Of a stretch of 64,000 nt of DNA, positions 35,295-43,969 are shown in pieces. Position numbers and translations under genes: made by a program. Position 1 is the stretch's first letter, and every line of letters starts with the position of its first letter. The notes beneath the pieces were generated by a model. That model saw only the letters and a list, made by a program, of their open reading frames with translations. It did no database searches and was not told the DNA's origin. This stretch comes from Streptomyces hygroscopicus (lineage in GTDB: Bacteria; Actinomycetota; Actinomycetes; Streptomycetales; Streptomycetaceae): assembly GCA_002021875.1 (NCBI GenBank), contig CP018627.1, positions 1,922,001-1,986,000 of the forward strand. The letters are read 5' to 3'.

Positions 35295-36581
35295 CTATTG
35301 GACGCCATGTACACGCCAAGAATATCGGCGAACGTTCCGTACCGGAGCAAAAGCGGAGGAAAGCCGAGAATCCGCCGTACCCGTCAGTAGTCCGGCCACC
35401 AGCCGGCCGGTGGCGGGCGCGAGCATCAGCCCCAGCATGTTGTGACCGGTCGCCAGCAGCACCCGGGGATGACCCGGCACCGGGCCGATCAGCGGCAGCC
35501 CGTCGGGGGTCATGGGCCGCGGCCCCACCCACTCCTCCTGGCGGTCGTCCCAGTCGGCATGGCGCAGATACGGGCGCGCGGCGGCGACGATGGCATCGAT
35601 GCGCCGCTGCCGGAACCGGTCGGCGTCGCGCTCGAACTCCATCGTCCCGGCGACCCGGACCCGCTTGCCCATCGGAGTGAGCACCACCTTGGCCGCGCCG
35701 AGGTGGACCAGGCGGGAGGGCGGCGGCTCGGCCGCCACGGAGAAGCTGTACCCCTTGCCCGCCACCAGGTCGACGTCCAGGCCGAGTCCGCGGACCAGCT
35801 CGCGCGACCAGACGCCCGCGGCGATGACCACCGCGTCGCTCCGGTACGTCCCCGCCGAGGTGCGCACCTCGGTGCGGCCACCCCGGTCCGTGACGGCCGA
35901 CACCCGGGCGCCCTCGACCAGTTCGACGCCCTGGCCCCGCAGCCGCTCGGCGAGCCGGTCCACGAAGAGCGAGGGGTCGAGCGACCACTGGCGCTCCACC
36001 ACGAACCCCGCCCGCGCGCCGTCGGTGAGCGAGGGCTCCGCCTCCGCGAGCCGGGTCCCCTCCAGCACCCCGCCGGACGCGATGGGGGCGTCCAGCCGGC
36101 GGAAGGCGGCCAGCGCCTCGGCGGCGTACTCCCGGGAGGGGAAGGCGAACAGGAACCCGTCCTTGTGCGCCTCCCCGTCGACACCGGCCGCCTCCAGCTC
36201 CTCGAAGAGCCCGAAGGTGCCCTTCGCGAGCGCGCCGAGGGCGGCGGACCCCCGCGCGTAGTGGCGCGAGGTGGCCCGCAGCCCGAACCGGACCAGGAAC
36301 CGCAGCAGTTGGGCACCGGCCGGGGGGTGGATGGCAAGCGCGCTGTCCGGACGGTGCAGCCCGCGCAGCGCCGTACCGATGACACCGGGCGCGGCCAGCG
36401 GTTCGACCAGGTCGGGGCAGACCTCCCCGGCGTTGCCGCGGGACGCGCCGCTGCCCAGCCGGTCGCGTTCGAGGACGGTGACCCGCAGCCCGGCGGCGCT
36501 GAGGTAGTGGGCACAGGCCAGGCCGACGACTCCGCCGCCGACGATCGTGACCGTGGCGGGCGGGGTGTCCGGGGAGGTCAT
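35295..36581 (-). CDS. DadA-like FAD-dependent D-amino acid oxidoreductase
   Basis: A 428-residue DAO-family flavoprotein. The dinucleotide motif is VTIVGGGVVGLACAHYLSAA, followed by GASRGNAGEVCPDL as in DadA. Other elements are VVIAAGVWSRELVRGLGLD, GKGYSFSVA and the C-terminal PDGLPLIGPVP, ATGHNMLGLMLAPATG. It would deaminate a D-amino acid or an imino acid with a quinone or oxygen as acceptor. Its start overlaps the MFS transporter stop by four bases (ATGA), so transporter and oxidase are one operon and probably take up and degrade the same compound. Confidence 0.9.
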   Translation of the reverse strand: MTSPDTPPATVTIVGGGVVGLACAHYLSAAGLRVTVLERDRLGSGASRGNAGEVCPDLVEPLAAPGVIGTALRGLHRPDSALAIHPPAGAQLLRFLVRFGLRATSRHYARGSAALGALAKGTFGLFEELEAAGVDGEAHKDGFLFAFPSREYAAEALAAFRRLDAPIASGGVLEGTRLAEAEPSLTDGARAGFVVERQWSLDPSLFVDRLAERLRGQGVELVEGARVSAVTDRGGRTEVRTSAGTYRSDAVVIAAGVWSRELVRGLGLDVDLVAGKGYSFSVAAEPPPSRLVHLGAAKVVLTPMGKRVRVAGTMEFERDADRFRQRRIDAIVAAARPYLRHADWDDRQEEWVGPRPMTPDGLPLIGPVPGHPRVLLATGHNMLGLMLAPATGRLVAGLLTGTADSRLSSAFAPVRNVRRYSWRVHGVQ

Positions 36582-37975
36582 GAAGGCTCCTTCACCGCGG
36601 GAGACGGTGTGGTCGTAGAGGTGTCACGGCGGGTACGAAGACGCCCGCGGGGGCTGTGGTCGGCGTCCGCCGCGCTGGCGTCGGCGAGGGTGAGCCCGCT
36701 GGTCTCCGGCGCGAGGACGTACGACGTACCCCAGCCGATGACGCAGATCACCGCGCCGAGCAGCATGGCCAGCCGGGTGCTGTGGTCGAGGACGACGGGC
36801 GCTCCCCAGGTGCCGATCGCGGCGCCGACCCGGCTGATGCCGGTGGCGAAGCCGTTGGCGGTGGCCCGCACTCCGGTCGGGAACAGCTCGGAGGGGTAGA
36901 TGGCCTGCAGGCACTGGCTGGAGAAGGCCGCCACGCCGAAGGCCGCGAACAGGACCACCACGACCGCCGGTGCGGGGCGGGCGAGGGCCGCGAGGCAGAG
37001 CAGGGGGATCGCGGAGAGGCCGAAGCTCCACAGGAGCAGGGTGCGCCGCCCCTTGTTGATGACCAGGATCCCGGAGAGCGAGCCGAGCACGAAGAAGATC
37101 TGCACCACGACCGAGCCCAGGTAGGAGTCGTTGCCGTCGGCCAGTCCGAAGGAGGACAGGATGGTGGGTTCGTAGGTGGTGATGGCGTAGATCGGCAGGA
37201 GCTGGCAGGCCCAGAAGACGCTGACGAAAATGGTCCGGCGCAGATAGGCGCCGCGGAAGATATCGGTGTAGCGGGTGCGCGAGGCGGTGTCCGCCTCCAG
37301 GTCGGCCAGGGTCGCGTCCGGGCCGAGCATCTGCTTCAGTACGGCCTCCGCCTCCTGGTTGCGGCCCTTGCTGAGCAGCCAGCGCGGCGACTCGGGGGTG
37401 CCGAAACGCAACAGGAGGATGAGGACGGCGGGGATGGCGCTGCTCGCGAGCATCCAGCGCCAGTTGTCATGGCCGGAGGACATCATCGCCCAGCCGACGA
37501 CATAGGCGACGGCGGCGCCGACCGACCACATGGTGACCATGATGACCAGCAGCGGGCCCCGGGAATTGCGGGGCGCGAACTCGGAGGCGATGGTGCCCGC
37601 GATGGCGAAGTCGGCGCCGATGGCGATGCCCATGAGGAAACGCAGCACGGTGAGCTGCCAGGGATCGCTGACGAAGAACTGCGCCGCGGAGAGCAGGATG
37701 AAGGCGGCGATGTCGAAGAGATAGACCTTCTGCCGCCCGACCCGGTCGGTGACATAGCCGAAGACCAGGCCGCCGGCGAACATGCCGACCAGGGAGGCGG
37801 AGCCGACCACCCCGGAGTCGAAGGAGTTGAGATGGTAGTCGGCGGTGAGAAGCGGAAGCGCGACGCCGATGATGCTGAGGATGTAGCCGTCGCAGAACTC
37901 ACCACCGCCGGCGTAGAGCGTGATGAGCCAGTGGGTGCGGGTGGGACGGGATTTCTCCAGTGATGCTGTGCTCAT
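36578..37975 (-). CDS. MFS transporter (sugar/metabolite porter type)
   Basis: A 465-residue, twelve-helix MFS protein. Helix 1 region is GGGEFCDGYILSIIGVALPL. The loop after helix 2 is VFGYVTDRVGRQKVYLFDIA, helix 4 region is RFLMGIAIGADFAIAGTIAS, and the mid-loop is FGTPESPRWLLSKGR (the PESPR motif of the sugar porter group). SELFPTGVRATANGFATG is in the second half. AGGAGACGG precedes the ATG at 37975. First gene of a two-gene operon with the DadA-like oxidase and divergent from a CdaR-type regulator, its likely controller. Confidence 0.92.
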   Translation of the reverse strand: MSTASLEKSRPTRTHWLITLYAGGGEFCDGYILSIIGVALPLLTADYHLNSFDSGVVGSASLVGMFAGGLVFGYVTDRVGRQKVYLFDIAAFILLSAAQFFVSDPWQLTVLRFLMGIAIGADFAIAGTIASEFAPRNSRGPLLVIMVTMWSVGAAVAYVVGWAMMSSGHDNWRWMLASSAIPAVLILLLRFGTPESPRWLLSKGRNQEAEAVLKQMLGPDATLADLEADTASRTRYTDIFRGAYLRRTIFVSVFWACQLLPIYAITTYEPTILSSFGLADGNDSYLGSVVVQIFFVLGSLSGILVINKGRRTLLLWSFGLSAIPLLCLAALARPAPAVVVVLFAAFGVAAFSSQCLQAIYPSELFPTGVRATANGFATGISRVGAAIGTWGAPVVLDHSTRLAMLLGAVICVIGWGTSYVLAPETSGLTLADASAADADHSPRGRLRTRRDTSTTTPSPAVKEPS

Positions 37976-38145
37976 GGCCGTCTCCTGAGGAGATGCTCCT
38001 GGGGAGGAGGAGGACGGATGGCCGGGCGGTCGCGAGGCGCCCGGTGCTGATGTCCGAAGACGGTAGGCAGCGTCCGGCGGTCGGTCATCGTTGGAATCGT
38101 ACGAACCGATCGCCACCTGGAAGCCCACGCTTGTACGATCCGTCC

Positions 38146-39357
38146 ATGGACCCCTCGATCGATCCCATGAGCGGCCGTCCCGTCCTGACCCCGGAGCTGG
38201 CTCAGGAGATCGCCCAGGACATCGGCCGGATCACCGGCTTCAATGTGCTGATCACCGACCCCGCGGCGGTTGTCATCGGCTGCGGCGACCTCGAGCGCGT
38301 CGGCACCGTCCACGAGGCGTCCCTGGAGGTGGTGCGCACCGGGCGGCCCGCCACCCACACCGCCCAGCAGGCGGGCCGGATGCGCGGGGTGCGGCCCGGG
38401 ATGAGCCTGCCGATCACCGTCGGCGAGGAGGTGATCGGCACGGTCTGTCTGACCGGGGTACCGGCGGAGGTGCACCGCTTCGGCCTGGTGGTACGGCGGC
38501 AGACGGAGATCCTCCTGGAGGAGGCGGCGCTGCTGCGCTCGCGGCTGCTCCACGAGCGGGCGGTCGACGACTTCGTACGGGACATCGCGCTCTACGACCC
38601 CGAGGTGGTCGACGCCGGAGCGGTGGACGCCCGGGCGGTGGAGCTGGGTCTGGCCCCCGGGCTGGCCCGGGCCGCGGTGCTGCTGGAGGTGAGCCAGGCG
38701 GACGAGGGCGCGGCGGCGGTCTCCCGGATCACGGTGCTGCGGACCGTACGGGAGGTGTTCCGGGACCGGCAGGACGTGGCGGGCGTCCAGGCGGCGGGGC
38801 GGTACGTGGTGCTGGCCGCCGCGCACGGCGAGCGGACGGCGCCGGGACGGCTCGCCGACGCCTGCGGCCATCTGCTCTCGCTGCTGTACGACCGGCACGG
38901 TCTGGACGGCCGGATGGCCGTCGGTGAACCCGGCGCGGGCACCACCGGGATGCACCACTCCTATCGCGACGCCGCCACCGCGCTGCGCACCGGACCGGCC
39001 GTCTTCCCGGGTGACCGCGTTTTCACCGCCGCCGACCTGCGGATACCGCATCTGCTGGGCGCCGCTCCACGGCAGGCTCGGGCGCGGTTCGCCGACGCCG
39101 TGCTGGGGGAGCTGCCCGGACAGCCCGACTGGCCGACCTTGCGGGAGACGCTGATCGGCTGGGCGGAGGGGGGTTTTCATCTGGTGCGGGTCGCCGAGCG
39201 GCTGCACATCCACCGGAACACACTCCTGTACCGGCTGGAGAAGATCGGAAAGTTGTCGGGGAGACAGGTGCGGGAGCCGGCCCAGGCCATCGAGATGTAT
39301 CTCGCCTGCCTGACCGACATCCTCCAGGAGAGCGCCACCCAGGACAAGGTAAGGTAA
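38146..39357 (+). CDS. CdaR/PucR-family transcriptional regulator
   Basis: A 403-residue protein. Residues ~10-130 match the sugar-diacid recognition domain (LAQEIAQDIGRITGFNVLIT, MSLPITVGEEVIGTVCLTG). A middle GGDEF-like remnant follows, and the C-terminus is a PucR-type helix-turn-helix (ADLRIPHLL, LVRVAERLHIHRNTLLYRLE, KIGKLSG). It is divergent from the MFS/DadA operon and likely an activator responding to the transported compound, perhaps an organic or sugar acid. The intergenic GATCGTAC-type repeats at 38093-38104 and 38131-38141 may be its sites. No good ribosome-binding site precedes the ATG. Confidence 0.88.
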   Translation: MDPSIDPMSGRPVLTPELAQEIAQDIGRITGFNVLITDPAAVVIGCGDLERVGTVHEASLEVVRTGRPATHTAQQAGRMRGVRPGMSLPITVGEEVIGTVCLTGVPAEVHRFGLVVRRQTEILLEEAALLRSRLLHERAVDDFVRDIALYDPEVVDAGAVDARAVELGLAPGLARAAVLLEVSQADEGAAAVSRITVLRTVREVFRDRQDVAGVQAAGRYVVLAAAHGERTAPGRLADACGHLLSLLYDRHGLDGRMAVGEPGAGTTGMHHSYRDAATALRTGPAVFPGDRVFTAADLRIPHLLGAAPRQARARFADAVLGELPGQPDWPTLRETLIGWAEGGFHLVRVAERLHIHRNTLLYRLEKIGKLSGRQVREPAQAIEMYLACLTDILQESATQDKVR

Positions 39358-39368
39358 GCCTGACCTTA
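39350..39368 (+). promoter_or_regulatory. Iron box (DmdR/IdeR-type operator)
   Basis: TAAGGTAAGCCTGACCTTA matches the actinobacterial iron-box consensus TTAGGTTAGGCTAACCTAA at 14 of 19 positions, with perfect 6-bp outer arms TAAGGT/ACCTTA. It overlaps the TAA stop of the CdaR-type gene and lies 16 bases before the lipoprotein start. It predicts repression of the binding-protein gene by DmdR1 when iron is plentiful. Confidence 0.85.
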
Positions 39369-39384
39369 CCCACTGGAGTTGTCC

Positions 39385-40365
39385 GTGCGCCCCCACCGTC
39401 TGTTCCCCCTGCTCTCGGCCGCCCTCGCCGTCACCGTCCTCACCGGCTGCGGCTCCTCGGATGCCGCGTCGTCCTCGACGTCCTCGAAAGCCCCGGAGTC
39501 CCGAGCGGCGGACGGCGCCTTCCCCCGCACCGTCGCCCATGCGCAGGGCGGTACGCCGCTGAAGGCCGAGCCGAAGCGCATCGCCGCGATCAGCACCGGG
39601 CAGCTCGACGATCTGCTCACCCTCGGCGTCGTACCGGTGGCCACCACCCGCGCCGACTACGCCGGACTCGTCCCCACCTATCTGCGCACGGCCTTCCCCC
39701 GGCAGGCCAAGGCGCTCGGCGCGATGGCGGACATCGGCACCCGCGCCTCCCCCAACATGGAGAAGCTGGCCGCCGCCAAGCCCGATCTGATCCTGGTCAA
39801 CAGCACCCAGGGCAATCTCTACGCCACCCTGTCCGCCATCGCCCCGACCGTGGTCACCAAGGGCCGCGGGGTGAACTGGAAGAAGGATCTGCTGACCGTC
39901 GCCGACGCGGTGGGCAGGCGCGAGCGGGCCCGCACCCTCCTCACCCGCTTCGAGAAGGAAGCCGCCGACCAAGGCGAGAAGCTGGGCGGCGAGCACACGG
40001 AGCTGTCGATGGTGCGCTTCAACCCCGACCGGGTCCGGATGTTCGGGAAGAAGTCGTTCACCGGCACGATCGCCGACGACATGGGGCTCGGCCGCCCCAA
40101 GTCCCAGCGCTTCGACGACATCTCACAGGACCTCAGCGGTGAGCGGATCCCGCAGATGGACGGCGACTGGATCTTCTACTCCGTCCAGGGCCGCCCCGGA
40201 AAGACCGACGCCGCCACGTATCTGTCCAATCCGCTGTGGAAGAAGCTGGGCGCGGTCCGCGCCGGACACACCGTCAAGGTCGACGACGACCCCTGGTACC
40301 TCAACGCCGGGCCCACCGCCGCCCGGGTCGTCCTGCGCGACATCACCGAGCGCCTCGGGCACTGA
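39385..40365 (+). CDS. Ferric-siderophore-binding lipoprotein (FecB/FhuD type)
   Basis: A 326-residue class III substrate-binding protein. The lipobox is VTVLTGC, with a Ser/Ala-rich linker after the Cys. KRIAAISTGQLDDLLTLGVV, SPNMEKLAAAKPDLILVNST and the C-terminal WKKLGAVRAGHTVKVDDDPW are typical of siderophore receptors. The GTG at 39385 has GGAG six bases upstream and was preferred over TTG at 39379. No permease or ATPase gene is adjacent, so it must work with a system encoded elsewhere. The iron box at 39350-39368 supports an iron-uptake role, possibly for a hydroxamate siderophore. Confidence 0.92.
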   Translation: MRPHRLFPLLSAALAVTVLTGCGSSDAASSSTSSKAPESRAADGAFPRTVAHAQGGTPLKAEPKRIAAISTGQLDDLLTLGVVPVATTRADYAGLVPTYLRTAFPRQAKALGAMADIGTRASPNMEKLAAAKPDLILVNSTQGNLYATLSAIAPTVVTKGRGVNWKKDLLTVADAVGRRERARTLLTRFEKEAADQGEKLGGEHTELSMVRFNPDRVRMFGKKSFTGTIADDMGLGRPKSQRFDDISQDLSGERIPQMDGDWIFYSVQGRPGKTDAATYLSNPLWKKLGAVRAGHTVKVDDDPWYLNAGPTAARVVLRDITERLGH

Positions 40366-40448
40366 CACCGGACCCTTCGGACGCTGACACCGAAACCTCG
40401 GGCGCTGATGCCGGACACCTCGGGCGCTGAGGCCGGACACCTCGGGCG
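40362..40448. repeat. Tandem repeat, four copies of a ~22-bp unit
   Basis: Units begin at 40362, 40384, 40405 and 40427; the two most regular are CTGATGCCGGACACCTCGGG and CTGAGGCCGGACACCTCGGG, each followed by CG. Copies 1 and 2 are more diverged and a partial fifth starts at 40449. The first copy contains the lipoprotein stop codon. It looks like a minisatellite and not a CRISPR, because there are no spacers. Confidence 0.8.
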
Positions 40449-40463
40449 GTGACTCGGGGCGTC

Positions 40464-40484
40464 CCATACGGGCGTCCCGTATGG
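40464..40484 (+). terminator. Hairpin after the siderophore-binding protein gene
   Basis: CCATACGGG-CGT-CCCGTATGG, a perfect 9-bp stem with a 3-base loop, 99 bases after the lipoprotein stop. It probably ends that transcript. The rest of the 296-base gap holds the tandem repeats and presumably the promoter of the following operon. Confidence 0.6.
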
Positions 40485-40661
40485 CCGAAACCGGACCCCT
40501 CGACCGGCGGGCCGGGCCCCTCGACGCCCCGGCCGACCGTGTCAACCTCCGACCGGCATAAGCCACCGTCACACCCCGTATGCGATCGGGACAATGCGTC
40601 ACCACAAGACCGTCCTCAGGCAATAGTCTCGGCGTACAGGACGTGGCTTAAGGAGGCGCCC

Positions 40662-42020
40662 ATGGGGACCGGCGATCGTGAGCAGACATACGCACGGGCT
40701 CGGCAGGAGGCCGAGCGGCTCACCGCGAGCGGCATCCAGGGCATCGCGCTGACCTGGGTGGACAACGCGGGTCTTACCCGGGTGAAGTCCGTGCCCACCG
40801 CGCGGCTGCCCCATGCCGCGCGTCGCGGGGTCGGTATGTCCCCCGTCTTCGACGTCTATCTCGTGGACGACTCCATGACCACCAGCCGCCATGTCGGCGG
40901 CCCCGACGGGGATCTGCGGCTCATCCCCGATCTGGACCGGCTCACCCCACTGGCCGCCCAGCCCGGCTGGGCCTGGGCCCCGGTCGACCGGTACGACCAG
41001 CAGGGCCGGGCGCACCCCGTCTGCCAGCGGCTGTTCGCCCGGCGGATGGCCGAGCGGGCGCGGGAGCGGGGGCTGAGCGTACTTATGGGGTTCGAGACCG
41101 AGTGGGTCGTCACCACCGGCGACCCGGACCAGGACCCGCCGCACTACCCCTCCGCCGGTCCCGCCTACGGCATGGCGCGCGTGGCCGACCTCGCCGACTA
41201 CCTCGCCGAGCTGCTCGGGGCGCTGGACGCACAGCACACCGAGGTGCTTCAGCTCCACCCGGAGTACTCCCCCGGGCAGTTCGAGGTGTCCCTGGCGCCC
41301 GCCGACCCGGTCGGCGCCGCCGATCTCGCCGTGCTGGTGCGGGAGACGATCCGGGCGTGCTCCGGGCGCGCCGGGCTCAACCCGATGTTCGGCCCGGTGG
41401 TGGACCCGGGCGGGGTCGGCAACGGCGCCCATGTCCATCTGAGCCTGTGGCAGGGAGACCGCAATCTGTGCCGGGACGGCGACGGGCCCAACGGCATGAC
41501 CGCGACGGCCGAGGCGTTCCTCGCCGGGGTACTGCGCGAACTGCCCGCCCTGCTCGCCATCGGCGCCCCCTCCCCCGCGAGCTACCTCCGTCTCGAACCC
41601 TCGCGCTGGGCCGGGGCGTACCAGTGCTGGGGCCTGGAGAACCGCGAGGCCGCGGTGCGCTTCATCACCGGCCCACCGGACGACCCGGGGGCGGCCAACG
41701 CCGAGATCAAATCCTTCGACCCGGCCGCCAATCCCTATCTGGTGGCGGGCGCGGTCATCGCCGCGGGCCTCGGCGGGCTGGACTCCGGGCTCTCCCTGCC
41801 GCCACCCGTCTGCGGGGACCCCGCGGTCGAGGGGCGCGAGCGGCGGCTGCCCACCTCGCTGCTGACGGCGCTGGAGCACTTCGAGGACTCGACGGTGCTG
41901 CGCGAGGCGCTGGGCGATCCGCTCTTCGAGTCGATCGCCGCGGTGCGCCGGGCGGAGGCCGCCCTGTTCGAGAAGTCGTCCCCGCGGGAGATCGCCGTCG
42001 CGACCCGGAGGCGGTACTGA
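40662..42020 (+). CDS. Glutamine synthetase-like gamma-glutamyl ligase
   Basis: A 452-residue GS-fold protein. N-terminal beta-grasp domain: GIQGIALTWVDNAGLTRVKS. Catalytic domain: MGFETEWVV (metal-binding Glu), FEVSLAPADPVGAADLAVLV, GNGAHVHLSLW (His of the ATP/metal site), YQCWGLENREAAVRFITG and NAEIKSFDPAANPYLVAGAV. It differs from true GlnA in lacking the adenylylation-loop tyrosine pattern, so it is more like GlnA4/FluG-type ligases that glutamylate amines or other small molecules. AAGGAGG precedes the ATG. It is followed after three bases by an amidohydrolase gene. Confidence 0.88.
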   Translation: MGTGDREQTYARARQEAERLTASGIQGIALTWVDNAGLTRVKSVPTARLPHAARRGVGMSPVFDVYLVDDSMTTSRHVGGPDGDLRLIPDLDRLTPLAAQPGWAWAPVDRYDQQGRAHPVCQRLFARRMAERARERGLSVLMGFETEWVVTTGDPDQDPPHYPSAGPAYGMARVADLADYLAELLGALDAQHTEVLQLHPEYSPGQFEVSLAPADPVGAADLAVLVRETIRACSGRAGLNPMFGPVVDPGGVGNGAHVHLSLWQGDRNLCRDGDGPNGMTATAEAFLAGVLRELPALLAIGAPSPASYLRLEPSRWAGAYQCWGLENREAAVRFITGPPDDPGAANAEIKSFDPAANPYLVAGAVIAAGLGGLDSGLSLPPPVCGDPAVEGRERRLPTSLLTALEHFEDSTVLREALGDPLFESIAAVRRAEAALFEKSSPREIAVATRRRY

Positions 42021-42023
42021 CCG

Positions 42024-43193
42024 ATGGAGGCCGCCGAGCAGACGGATCCGACCGAGCCGCCGCTGCCGCCCCTGGTGGACCACCACTGCCATGGGGTGGT
42101 CCGCTCCGAGCTGAGCTCGGCCGTGTTCGAGGCGTTCCTGACCGAATCCGACGCGCCCGCCGCGCTCGGCACCACCTTCTTCGACAGCCAGCTCGGGTTC
42201 GCGGTGCGCCGCTGGTGTCCTCCGCTGCTGGGCCTCGAACCGCACTGCCCGCCCGCCCACTACCTCGCCAGGCGGCGCGAGTTGGGCCCGCGGGAGGTGA
42301 CCCGGCGGCTGCTGAGCGCCGCCGGGATCAGCGAGTTCCTGGTGGACACCGGGCTGCCGGGCAATCTGACCACCCCTCAGGAGCTGGCCCTCGCGGCAGG
42401 CGGCACCGCCCATGAGATCGTCCGTCTGGAGCAGTTGGCGGAGCGGATCGCCGACACCTCACTGACCGCCGACGACTTCCTGGCCGGGGTGGCGGACGGG
42501 ATCCGGGAAGCGGCCCGTACGGCGACCGGTTTCAAGTCGGTGGCCGCCTACCGCCACGGACTGGACTTCGAGCCCGATCCGCCGGGCCCCGGCGCCGTCC
42601 ACACCGCCGCCGAACACTGGCTCGCCCGGCGCGGTCAGGGCGGCACCGCCGCCGCCCGGATCACCGACCCCGTACTGCTGCGCCATCTGCTGTGGTCGGC
42701 GGCGTACACCGGACTGCCGCTGCAACTGCACACCGGATTCGGGGATCCCGATCTGCGGCTGGACCGCTGCGATCCGCTCGCCCTCACCGACTTCATCCGC
42801 GCGGTGCGCCCCACGGGCTGCACGCTGATCCTGCTGCACGGCTATCCGTACCACCGCGGCGCCGCCTATCTGGCCGCCGTCTTCCCCCATGTCTACGCCG
42901 ATGTGGGACTGGCCCTGTCGCACACCGGGGCGCGGGCCGGGGCCGTACTCGCCGAGATGCTGGAGCTCGCCCCGTTCGGCAAGGTGCTGTTCTCAACCGA
43001 TGCCTATGGGCTGCCCGAACTGTATGTGGTGGGGGCGCGGCTCTTCCGGGAGGCGCTGACCGGACTGCTGACCCACTGGGTCGCGGAGGGCGCCTGGTCG
43101 CGCCGCGACGCCCGCCGGGTGGCCGCGCTGCTGGGCGCGGACAACGCCCGCCGCGTCTACGGCCTCGGCACCCCGGCCCCTCGCGAGGGCTAG
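42024..43193 (+). CDS. Amidohydrolase-family protein (FluG N-domain-like)
   Basis: A 389-residue TIM-barrel amidohydrolase. Metal-binding elements are LVDHHCHGVV (HxH strand 1), LPLQLHTGFGDPDLRL (His of strand 5), LILLHGYPYHRGAAYLA (His of strand 6), and KVLFSTDAYGLPELYVVGA (Asp of strand 8). It starts three bases after the GS-like gene and is co-translated with it. In fungal FluG an amidohydrolase of this type is fused ahead of a GS domain; here the two are separate genes in the reverse order. It may hydrolyse the glutamyl product or a precursor of the ligase. Confidence 0.88.
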   Translation: MEAAEQTDPTEPPLPPLVDHHCHGVVRSELSSAVFEAFLTESDAPAALGTTFFDSQLGFAVRRWCPPLLGLEPHCPPAHYLARRRELGPREVTRRLLSAAGISEFLVDTGLPGNLTTPQELALAAGGTAHEIVRLEQLAERIADTSLTADDFLAGVADGIREAARTATGFKSVAAYRHGLDFEPDPPGPGAVHTAAEHWLARRGQGGTAAARITDPVLLRHLLWSAAYTGLPLQLHTGFGDPDLRLDRCDPLALTDFIRAVRPTGCTLILLHGYPYHRGAAYLAAVFPHVYADVGLALSHTGARAGAVLAEMLELAPFGKVLFSTDAYGLPELYVVGARLFREALTGLLTHWVAEGAWSRRDARRVAALLGADNARRVYGLGTPAPREG

Positions 43194-43268
43194 GGCCTGT
43201 CCGTCAGGATCGTCGCGCCTGTGACATCGGCGGCTACCGCCGCGGGGCCCGGTGCGGCATCCAGCGGG

Positions 43269-43733
43269 TCAGTCGGTGTCCCGACCGGTCCCGATGAGGT
43301 AACCACCGAGTCCGGCGACCAGTACGAACGCGGTCAGGACCAGCGGCCCGGCGAACCGCCCCAGCCACGCCACCGCACGACGGCAGCAGGTGCCCCAGCG
43401 CCCGGAGGCGCGGTGCGTGGCGGGCTTCCGGTTGGCGGTGCGGTCGCTGTGGCTCGGAGCCGGGGGCAGCGTAGCCGTGCCGTGCCTGTCTGGGGAGCGT
43501 AGGGGGTCCACTCGCCAGTGACGTTCAATGGTCACGAGGAACTGGCCATGATTCAGCCCCTGTTGTTCGGTGTGGAGGATGGCCCAGCGCGCGACGGGAC
43601 CGGGGTCGTTGTCCACCCGCCCCGACGTGGCGGGACACGTCATGCACTCGGCGAGATAGATCCCGTCCGGCGCTCCCTGCGCGCGCTCGGCACTGAGCAC
43701 CAGGTCCGAACCTCTCAGGATGGTTCGCGTCAC
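43269..43733 (-). CDS. DUF7848-like protein with C-terminal membrane helix
   Basis: A 154-residue protein. Residues 1-80 (LRGSDLVLSAERAQGAPDGI, AECMTCPATSG, ARWAILHTEQQGLNHGQF) have the pattern of small actinomycete DUF7848 proteins, with a CxxC pair and a Trp-Ala helix followed by a histidine. A basic linker follows, and then one C-terminal helix (GPLVLTAFVLVAGLGGYLIG), so it may be tail-anchored. Its GTG overlaps the stop of the upstream gene (GTGA). Last of five overlapping genes. Function unknown. Confidence 0.72.
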   Translation of the reverse strand: MTRTILRGSDLVLSAERAQGAPDGIYLAECMTCPATSGRVDNDPGPVARWAILHTEQQGLNHGQFLVTIERHWRVDPLRSPDRHGTATLPPAPSHSDRTANRKPATHRASGRWGTCCRRAVAWLGRFAGPLVLTAFVLVAGLGGYLIGTGRDTD

Positions 43734-43969
43734 TGCCACGCCCCCGGCTCGAACCGACAGGGGCGCGTGATGATCTCCCGGTAGGTGAAGTGCTCCGGGT
43801 TCGCCTTCAGGTGGCCGGATGCCCACGCGTGCGCGGGGGCCTGGTTCCCGTTGGGCTCTCCGGTCTCCTCGCACACCGCGCACTGCATGGCGAACGTGAG
43901 CGGTTCGGCGTCAGGCTCCGTGTCGGGGATGAGCTGGAACCCACGGAAGCGGTAGATGGCCCGGGTCAT
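43730..43969 (-). CDS. DUF7848-like small protein
   Basis: A 79-residue protein beginning MTRAIYRFRGFQLIPDTEPD, with a CAVCEETG cysteine pair and HLKANPEHFTYREIITRPCR. It is a shorter relative of its downstream neighbour (shared CxxC, helix and His-Phe pattern). It overlaps the genes on both sides by four bases. Proteins of this kind are frequent in Streptomyces mobile regions next to XRE regulators; no biochemical role is known to me. Confidence 0.75.
   Translation of the reverse strand: MTRAIYRFRGFQLIPDTEPDAEPLTFAMQCAVCEETGEPNGNQAPAHAWASGHLKANPEHFTYREIITRPCRFEPGAWQ

Noticed and set aside
40362..40448. Tandem repeats considered as a CRISPR array
   Set aside because: Units are directly adjacent with no spacers, diverged from each other, and no cas genes are near.
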